A stretch of DNA of 15,396 nucleotides, taken from positions 30,085 to 45,480 of the forward strand of contig WIDE01000173.1 of the NCBI GenBank assembly GCA_015039315.1, in the 5' to 3' direction. Below, piece after piece: positions 8,753-15,396 of the stretch. The notes beneath the pieces were generated by a model. The model worked only from the letters and a program-made list of their open reading frames with translations, made no database searches and was not told the DNA's origin. Both the position numbers and the translations under genes were made by a program. The DNA comes from Clavulina sp. PMI_390 (lineage: Eukaryota > Basidiomycota > Agaricomycetes > Cantharellales > Hydnaceae). How positions within the stretch are numbered: position 1 is the stretch's first letter; each line of letters begins with the position of its first letter.

Positions 8753-11700
8753 CTAATGCTCTCCAGGCTTGTAACAATCTGCCCAACCCTCTCCAACTGC
8801 CATATGGTTGCTCTTGAGTGTGATCCTGGAAGACATATCTTTGCCAAGGAATGCAATGAGTTGGTCATCATAGAGATTTTTTCTATGGGCAGGAGGGATC
8901 CATAAAATGAGGTCACCACCAATTGTTTTGAGCCAGCCATCCTGAGTCAGACAAGCCCAGTTTGAGCCAATGTGGAATGCTCTAGGGCTGTCCTGATCAG
9001 GAAGTTGTATTAGTGGTGCAAGCATGGTGGTGTTCCAGAGGATAACCTCTCCATACTTTGAGGAAGAAGCAAGGATGGAACCATCAGGGGAAAAGGCAAC
9101 AGAACACACATTGCTAGTATGACCTGTGAGTGGCTGTCCTTGAGGTGAGTGGGACTGGACATCCCACAGCCGGATGGTTGTGTCATAAGATCCAGAAGCA
9201 AGGAGTGTGCCATCAGGAGAAAATGCCACAGAGCGCACATAGCCAGTATGACCTTTGAGTGGCTGTCCCTGAGGTGAGTGGGACTGGACATCCCACAACT
9301 GGATTGTTCTATCATAAGACCCAGAAGCAAGGAGTGTGCCATCAGGAGAAAAGATCACAGATGTTACCTGATGAGTATGACTCTTGAGTGGCTGTCCTTT
9401 AGGTGAGTGGGACTGGACATCCCACAACTGGATTGTTTTATCATAAGACCCAGAAGCAAGGAGTGTGCCATCTGGGGAAAAGGTCACAGAGGTCACCCAG
9501 TGAGTATGACCCCTGAGTGGCTGTGTTTTACTTGAGTGGGAGTGGACATCCCACAGCTGGATGGTGCAATCACGAGATCCAGAAGCAAGGAGTGTGCCAT
9601 TGGGACAAAATACCACAGATGTCACCCAGTCAATATGACCTCTGAGTGGCCATCGTTTACAGGAATGAGACTGGACATTCCACAACTGAATGTTTTTGTC
9701 ATCAGACCCAGAAGCAAGAAGTGTGCCATCAGAAGAAAAGGCCACAGAGGTCACCTGGTCAGTATGACCTGTGAGTTGCTGTCCTTTATGTGAGTGGGAT
9801 TGGACATCCCACAGCTGGATGCTCCTGTCATAAGACCCAGAAGCAAGGAGTGTGCCATCAGGAGAAAAGACCACAGAGTTTACCCCATTGGTATGACTTT
9901 GGAGTGGCTGTCTTTGAGTTGAATGGGACTGGACATCCCACAGCTGGATCATCTTGTCATGAGACCCAGATGCAAGGACTGTGCAATCAGGAGAAAATGC
10001 CACAGAGGTCACTGAATTGGTATGACCTTTGAGTGATTGTCCTTTACATGAGTGGGACTGGACATCCCACAGTCGGATGGTCCGGTCTTCAGACCCAGAA
10101 GCAAGAAGTTTGCCCTCAGGAGAAAAGACCACAGAGCACACCTCAGCAGTATGACCTATGAGTGGTTGTTTGTAAGCAACATGCGAGTGGACATCCCATA
10201 GCTGAATGGGGCCATCACAAGACCCAGAAGCAAGGAGTGTGCCATCAGGAGAAAAGGTCACAGAGGTCACCTGGTTAGTATGACCTGTGAGTGGCTGTCC
10301 TCTATGTGAGTGGGATTGGACATTCCACAGCTGGATGGTACAGTCATGAGACCCAGAAGCAAGGAGCGTGCCATCAGGAGAAAAGACTACAGATGTTACT
10401 GGTTGAGTATGACTTTTGAGTGGCTGTCCTTGAGGTGCATGGGACTGGACATCCCACAGCTGGATGGTTCTGTCCCAAGACCCAGACGCAAGGAGTGTGC
10501 CATCAGGAGAAAAGGCCACAGAGTTTACCCAGTCAGTATGACCTTTGAGTGGCTGTCCTTGAGCTGAGTGAGACTGGACATCCCACAGCTGGATGATTGT
10601 GTCACTAGACCCAGAAGCAAGGAGTGTGCCATCAGGAGAAAATGCCAAAGAGAGCACACTATTAGTATGACCTCTCAGTGGCTCTCCATATTGGCACCTA
10701 TTTTTAAGATCCCAAAGCCATATATCCCCTTCAATAGTCCCACTTGCCATCATCCATCCATTGGGGGAGATGGCAACACTGAATATCTCTGAGCCACCAG
10801 CAAATGTATGCCTAAGGGCTGGCCACTCCTGCAATTGCCCAGAGTGTAAATTTGCAAGCTGGCCAAAGTCTTTGGAAAGCTGCCTCATTGGGGATCCTAG
10901 TGGGATAAATGGAATGGCACTGGTGTAGATGTGAGGTGCATTCAATGAAATGGGTATCTTAAACATGGATGTAAAATTTAGTGCCTCTTGCAGTTGAGCA
11001 GCAGTAGCAGTGGACAGCTGCATGATATAGAAAAACACCATTAACTCTTTGACAAATGACCAAAACATCCAATATCACATACCAGGTGACTCTGTGCTTT
11101 CAGTTGCATGAGACTTGTGTGTGGATCTGACCTTGTTATACTCATCACTTCCAGCCAATGCAGGAACTGGCTTGTTGAAAGCAAGGTCTCAATAGAACCA
11201 AGTAGTGTGGCACCAATAGTATGAGCCTGTGCTGCATGGAATGCCCAAAAGCGGCATGCATAGGAGAGGGCATCCCCAATGTGCCCATCAATGAGAGCAG
11301 GGAGATCCCCTACTTCAGAGTTTAGCTTGTATGAAGTTCCTAGCTTGCACATGTTGAAGTGCAATCCATTTTGCTTGTTTTGCATGATTTTCAAGCAATA
11401 AGAAGCAAAAACCTGGTGGAATGAAGGGTCACTTGGCACATAGGCTTTGACAATATTGGCATATCTGAGGTAGTTCATAAATGAGATGGGGACTTTGGCT
11501 GCAGTGGTATAGATGTCTCTCTCTCCAGCAACAAGGAATGAAAGTAGGGAGATGATTTTTTCAACCTCATCCTGAGTGGTTGGTGTTGCCAATGGGATTA
11601 TCCATGATGCAAGAGACTTGATTGAGGTTGTGGAGAGACATTCATGAACAGTTGCAATTGTTCCAAGAATCATTTGCAATGCAGGCAACTCAGTGTGCTC

Positions 11701-12928
11701 AAAAGTGGATGTCAGAACCATGGCATAAAGGCCATACAGTGATGGGGGTTTGAGTTGGAGCACAGCATGTAGCCTTGTTTGTGCATCAGGCTCCATGGTC
11801 TGGATATAGCAGCATGCAGTAAGTGCCCATTGGAATGGCTCATCAGACTTGAGAGCCAGGTCACATAGTGCTTGATGGTCAGCTGGACCAAATGCCTTGC
11901 CAAGAAGGGCCGGGAAGAATGAATTTATGTGGTAGCACAGAAAGACTTTCTGGCGGATCTTTTTGCCAAGATTGATGTGCTGAATATCTACTCCTACATC
12001 TCTGAACCACCCTTCTGAGCTCAGCAGACCTTGGGTAGAGAGGCCAACTAGATGCTGCTGAACAAGTGAGCAGAAGAACCAGCAGTTCTCCTGTTCATAA
12101 TAGCAATAGTTAGTTCAACTCAACCTATGAATCAATACACATTTCTCACCGGCCAGAGTTGGTATTGAACCAGTTGAGCACTAGTGATGCGAAACAGGCT
12201 ACTGATATTGTGCAGAGTAGGCTGATTCACCAGGTCTTGGGATATTTCAAGTGATCCCTTTCCAATGAGCTTCTCTTCATTGGCTGATAAAGCAACCTTC
12301 AATAGGATTTGCCAGAAGGAATCATTGCAGTTAGTTTCAAATAGTCGTGAAAAATCTGCACTGTACCTCATCATTGGCCTCAGTGGTTCCGCCTGCAAGA
12401 GCAAACCTTATGGCAGAGACACCATGATTGCGGCGGCGATCAATCCTCATCCAGATATCCTTCCTCTTGGGGCGCTGGAGGCGAAGCACCAAAAAGCGGT
12501 GCTTAACAAGACCGCGTGCCACAGGCTCAGCATATCCATCAACAGAGACAATCCGTGCATCTTCAAGAGGGTTTTCAAAGTCAATAAAGTTGCACACGCT
12601 GATGAGTGGCATGGTCATAACAGTATCCTTTTGGAAGAACGTTTTGATTGACGAGAACGTGTTGGTAGATTGAGTAGACCTGGTAGACATCACGGAGTGT
12701 TGATCGGAGTTAAGATCATTATCGTTGGGTCGAACAGTGAGCGAGGAGCGTGAGGAGCGCCTGGAGAGCGATGGGAGCCGCAGACAACGATTTGGATGGA
12801 CAACATGTTGAAGCAGGTTCAATCCGTCGTCTTCAACAAAGAACTGTTCCTATACAAGTCCACAGATTTATGAGGTGAGCATGGTGAGTATTCTAGGTTG
12901 CAACCAAGGTTCGCACAATGTCATCCAT
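8753..12928 (-). CDS. WD40 double-propeller protein with helical N-terminal half (NWD/HET-E-like, no NACHT seen)
   Basis: A spliced gene of about 1,308 codons. Exons: 12928-12905 (tentative), 12849-12367, 12296-12150, 12090-11083 and 11017-8753. All junctions are in phase 0, with introns of 55, 70, 59 and 65 bp. The last three have GTACAG, GTGAGA and GTATGT donors, and the first two of these carry CTAAC branch sites. The first donor (GTTGCA) is weak, so the start is uncertain; the stop TAG is at 8753. Residues 9-80 are Ser/Arg-rich. Residues 85-170 contain NFIDFENPLEDARI, a VLRL-DIWMRIDRRR stretch and GGTTEANDE. About 180-610 is mostly helical, with LWPENCWFFCSLVQQHL. Blades run from 625 to about 1226 as 14 WD40 repeats, enough for two seven-bladed propellers. 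The tail (GGDLILWIPPAHR … WADCY) matches the usual end of fungal NWD proteins. Such proteins act in non-self recognition; here no P-loop is visible, so any role as a switch ATPase is unsupported. It is probably cytosolic, with no signal peptide. Confidence 0.8.
9002..10678 (-). repeat. Thirteen tandem 129-bp WD40 units
   Basis: Each unit encodes 43 residues on the pattern L-x-GHT-x-x-V-x-SV-x-FSPDGTLLASGS-x-D-x-TIQLWDVQSHS-x-x-GQP. Divergence is concentrated in a few positions: the residues after GHT (NSV, DWV, QPV, NQV, AEV, GYV and so on), the residue before D, and two or three residues after QSHS. Those positions lie on blade edges and loops that contact ligands in WD40 proteins. A more divergent first blade lies upstream (10679-10807), bringing the total to 14. 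The high DNA similarity over 1.7 kb points to recent amplification or gene conversion. Confidence 0.9.
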
Positions 12929-13048
12929 AATAGCACAGTACTTTCTAGATTCGATGAGATGCAGAGGTTATGTGAAGCGCAGATAGACAACCGGACGGAT
13001 CTGGTCTGGAAATGCTAAGGTAGAAGACACACATTAGTGACGAATGTC

Positions 13049-13060
13049 GTCACGCGTGAC
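13049..13060. promoter_or_regulatory. 12-bp palindrome containing ACGCGT, upstream of the WD40 gene
   Basis: GTCACGCGTGAC is a perfect palindrome about 120 bp upstream of the proposed WD40 start (12928). ACGCGT is the core of the MCB element bound by MBF-type fungal cell-cycle regulators, and TCACG resembles bHLH/CRE half-sites. Its use as an operator is inference from position and symmetry only. The remainder of 13021-13273 shows no coding signal. Confidence 0.3.
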
Positions 13061-13273
13061 ATTTCTTGCCTAATTTGGACGTGGAGGCTCGTTTTACACC
13101 TAAACACGCCATAGATTGTCCCCTCCTCAGTTATCAGGAAATCAGGCTCCAACAATCGATCTTATTATATCTAAACTAATGTACGACAAAAAATGAACCG
13201 AATAGAGAGAAATCTGAGTTCAGAATTACCGGAATACGTTCGATGAAATCGCGCCCATCCACACTGAGCCTTC

Positions 13274-13447
13274 TCAAGTGATTTCGGCCTTCTCAAGCTC
13301 GTCCAGTATACGATCTGGGATCACGCGATGGCTGCGGTACTTCTTGGCCGCCCATGCCGCTTGGGAGCCTGTGAGCCCCTTCTCATAAGCATTTGTGAAG
13401 CATAAATTGGCCATCAAAGTATGGAGCCGCCTACTGGTACGAGCCAT
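13274..13447 (-). CDS. 57-residue ORF, unknown
   Basis: It starts at an ATG with an in-frame TGA a few codons upstream and ends in TGA. The peptide begins MARTSRRLHTLMANL and continues with a helical, basic/acidic amphipathic second half (SQAAWAAKKYRSHRVIPDRI, then LDELEKAE). That composition, including two Trp/Tyr-type anchors and a final Leu/Glu-rich helix, looks like real protein, perhaps a small helix-turn-helix-type or an exon of a lost gene. I could not connect it to other exons: no good donor precedes the stop and no clear acceptor precedes the ATG. It lies between the WD40 gene and the DUF6532-like gene, on the same strand. Confidence 0.3.
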   Translation of the reverse strand: MARTSRRLHTLMANLCFTNAYEKGLTGSQAAWAAKKYRSHRVIPDRILDELEKAEIT

Positions 13448-14066
13448 CCCGCGCTCAAGAAGTCAGTTCTGTAGGCTTATAAGACTCCTCTATGGTTGCC
13501 GAGACGGGGCAGGTCAAACACGAACACAAATTCACAACCAAACAAGCGCGAGCATACCCATCAGCCAACAATACCATCATTCAACACTCCTTTCGGCTTT
13601 TGCTCCACATTATGGTATTCATTACATGATATTCGATAGGACATCTGGGCTTCTGCATCCCTTGATCGGGCGTCTTAGCGGGTGCATCAGGAAACTAGTT
13701 GTGTGGTCACCTGACTCAAGCATGCTCAGCAGCCTCAGTGACCAAGGTCAGCAGATGAGCCAAACAAAGACAATGGCCAGTTTCTGAGTCTCAGTGAGCG
13801 TAACTGAGCTCAGACTGCTCAGACTCTTGGTTCCTCAGGACACTCATTGCTCTCCGTCTATTCATACTAGTCACCCGCACACGTAGCATTGACCAATAAA
13901 TTTATGGCAGATACATTCTATCTGCGGTAGATACAAAAGAGAAATGAGTAAACACCTACCTATGTTGACGTGTGGTCATCTAATGTAAAGGTGGCAGATA
14001 TAGTAAGAATGACTTCGCCCGCACCGCACGATCATGGATACTTCAATAACTTACCGGGGATGATTG
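13448..14066. other. Intergenic region, no gene supported
   Basis: A plus-strand open frame (13395-13787) crosses this stretch but has no recognisable domain and overlaps the 57-residue ORF on the other strand. Around 13725-13845 there is a cluster of CTCAG/CAGACT words, too irregular to call a tandem repeat. The part next to 14067 is probably the 3' untranslated region of the DUF6532-like gene. Confidence 0.4.
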
Positions 14067-15353
14067 TTAGAATGGTAAAGCTGCCATACTACCATAATCC
14101 GTAAGAACCATGTTGGTGCTCTCGGGATTTCTAGTAACCATCATCAGTCTAAACAAGAGCGATCAAGGGATAGGGGTATGCAACTCACGCGGGAATGACC
14201 TTGTGAACCAGCTCCTCAGAGATCAAAGCCCACACAGCCGACCATTCGGGATGCAGTGCAAATGTCTCGATTGCTCGGAGGTGTTTCTGATGCTCTGTGT
14301 GGTATTTCTCCGTAATGAACGCAATTTTCAGTGCACCCTTCCCGTCCAACCACTGCTCAAGAATAGACTGTACCTGGATATAGCACGGGTTAGAGAGATG
14401 CCATCTTATGAAGAGGGAGCATTCCACTCACAACTGTACATGCAAAAGCAATGGTAGGCTTTGGCATCGGGGTAAAGAGCGAGCCATCTAGGGCCGTGTT
14501 ACGCCCGTGGAATATGTGTCGAAGAACGAGGATGATCGATGGGTGCAGCAAGAATGAGTTGCCTCGCTGAATCAAGAATAATGAGCTACAATCTAGCGTT
14601 CATGTAATGCAACTCACATCATCTGGGTCAGCACATCGGAAAAGACCCTCATGGAGGAGCTCCGAAACTTGAAGAGCAATCTCATCAGGCTCGCCGAAGA
14701 GATGGAATGTTGCAATTATAGCCTTGGCTGCCTCGGAATTTCGAAACGAGCCTCGATAGGAAATGAATGAGTCTGAGATCTAGGTTGTGTACCATCACCA
14801 TTACGGTTGCAGGTGGGTCAGTAACGCTCCAGTTGGTCAACCAAAGAAAAAATTGCTACGCACATATTTCTTGCATGACAAGGCCAGTTCGGGATCAACA
14901 GGGAGATCCAAATGTTGTTCTGCAATGGCCTCATCGCGATAGCCCTCAATGATGAGTGAGTTGCCTAAGGAGTAGCCCTGGAGTGCCTTTGCCCGGAAAT
15001 GATTTCGGGTCAGGTTGACCAGAGCAAGCGCGATCGGGTCAAGGAAACCCTTGACATGACCATAGGTTCCAGGAGCTGGACCTTCGGCCATGACCTTGTT
15101 GGTGAAGTCATAGGCCGCTGCGGCTGTCTGGTCGGCTTCAAGGTCAATGACGGTTATGGGTGAGGCCTTGGCTGAAAGCCGAGGCATGCCGGAAGGCTGC
15201 TCGATCTTGACGCGCACATCGTTATTGGCTGAATTCTTCTCCAGCTGTCATCAGGTTGAGCTGTTTTATGCAGTTCAAATGAAATGCACGAACCTTGGCA
15301 CAACGAAGGATCTTATTCATTAGAATTGCATCGCCCTTGAATTTCTTCTTGAC
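14067..15353 (-). CDS. DUF6532-like protein, 5' end outside the window
   Basis: Six exons give 328 codons of open frame: 15353-15294, 15244-14864, 14779-14618, 14566-14432, 14373-14189 and 14130-14067 (TAA). Introns are 49, 84, 51, 58 and 58 bp. Donors are GTTCGT, GTGCGT, GTGAGT, GTGAGT and GTGAGT; all are phase 0 except the last (phase 2). Upstream of 15353 is an intron acceptor (TTTGACATAG), so more 5' exons exist beyond the window. The core (about residues 60-310) contains YGHVKGFLDPIALALVNLTR, then NSFLLHPSIILVLRHIFHGR, LFTPMPKPTIAFACTV and ILEQWLDGKGALKIAFITEK. From memory, that order and spacing match the DUF6532 family, abundant in agaricomycetes and of unknown function. The protein is soluble and helical, with no signal peptide or membrane segment in the visible part. 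The second exon could instead end at 14860, joined to 14772, with only local sequence change. Confidence 0.7.
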
Positions 15354-15396
15354 CTATGTCAAAAAGAGAATAGGTGATTAGCACTTAGTATTCCTC

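Noticed and set aside
9002..10678. CRISPR-like or satellite array
   Set aside because: The 129-bp units are coding repeats with the WD40 signature and no spacers. The organism is eukaryotic.
9536..10792. Row of plus-strand ORFs with repeated 'GHPTAG/DIPQLDG' peptides
   Set aside because: They are antisense shadows of the 129-bp WD40 repeats. Their repetition follows the repeat period.
11018..11068. Start of the WD40 protein at the ATG of the longest ORF (11068)
   Set aside because: This ATG lies in an intron. A GTATGT donor at 11082 and a CATGCAG acceptor at 11018 join the frames in phase 0, removing the first 17 residues and linking to the upstream exon.
12132..12404. Separate 90-codon minus-strand ORF
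   Set aside because: Its middle and end are exon 3 of the WD40 gene (12296-12150). The rest is the 70-bp intron and an out-of-frame read of exon 2, and it starts with TTG.
12850..12904. Nonsense codons TAA and TAG in copy B as proof of inactivation
   Set aside because: Both fall in a plausible intron ending CTTGTATAG, at the same place as the CTTGTACAG acceptor in copy A.
13395..13787. Plus-strand 130-codon ORF
   Set aside because: No domain or splice context, and it overlaps the more protein-like minus-strand ORF.

Overview
The window looks like accessory DNA from a filamentous basidiomycete, most likely an agaricomycete. The evidence is short spliceosomal introns (about 50-85 bp) with GTRNGT-type donors and CTAAC-like branch sites, a WD40 'NWD/HET-E-like' gene, a DUF6532-type gene, and remnants of LINE and DNA transposons. 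I cannot name the genus. All assignments come from reading the sequence by eye.

Layout. (1) 1-3.7 kb is decayed DNA. It holds the 3' end of a LINE reverse-transcriptase ORF (minus strand, ending at 139) and a truncated copy of the first exons of the WD40 gene found later in the window (527-990, minus). The rest is unassigned sequence with only short ORFs. (2) 3.74-8.26 kb is one broken plus-strand gene for a low-complexity, probably nuclear protein (acidic and AT-hook-like segment, coiled coil, long disordered region). It carries several in-frame stops and frameshifts. (3) Inside the last part of that gene lies a 1,076-bp non-autonomous DNA transposon (7071-8146). It has an 8-bp target-site duplication, imperfect 20-bp terminal inverted repeats and two subterminal arrays of a 10-bp repeat. 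Removing it together with one duplication copy rejoins the host reading frame exactly. (4) 8.75-12.93 kb (minus) is a five-exon gene for a protein of about 1,300 residues. It has an N-terminal region, a long mostly helical middle and 14 WD40 repeats, 13 of them near-identical 43-residue units, but no visible NACHT/P-loop. (5) 13.27-13.45 kb (minus) has a 57-codon ORF of unknown meaning. (6) 14.07-15.35 kb (minus) is the 3' part of a multi-exon gene resembling DUF6532 proteins; its 5' end lies beyond the window.

How the parts relate. The WD40 gene and the DUF6532-like gene are on the same strand, head to tail, and look intact. The WD40 gene has seeded a truncated duplicate about 12 kb away. 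The broken gene converges on the WD40 gene with about 490 bp between them. The WD40 protein has the general design of fungal self/non-self recognition receptors: a sensor of tandem, homogenised WD40 repeats behind a helical domain. Its partner and role cannot be read from sequence. The most notable structure is the hAT-like element with frame-neutral decamer arrays, followed by the highly homogeneous 14-blade WD40 array.
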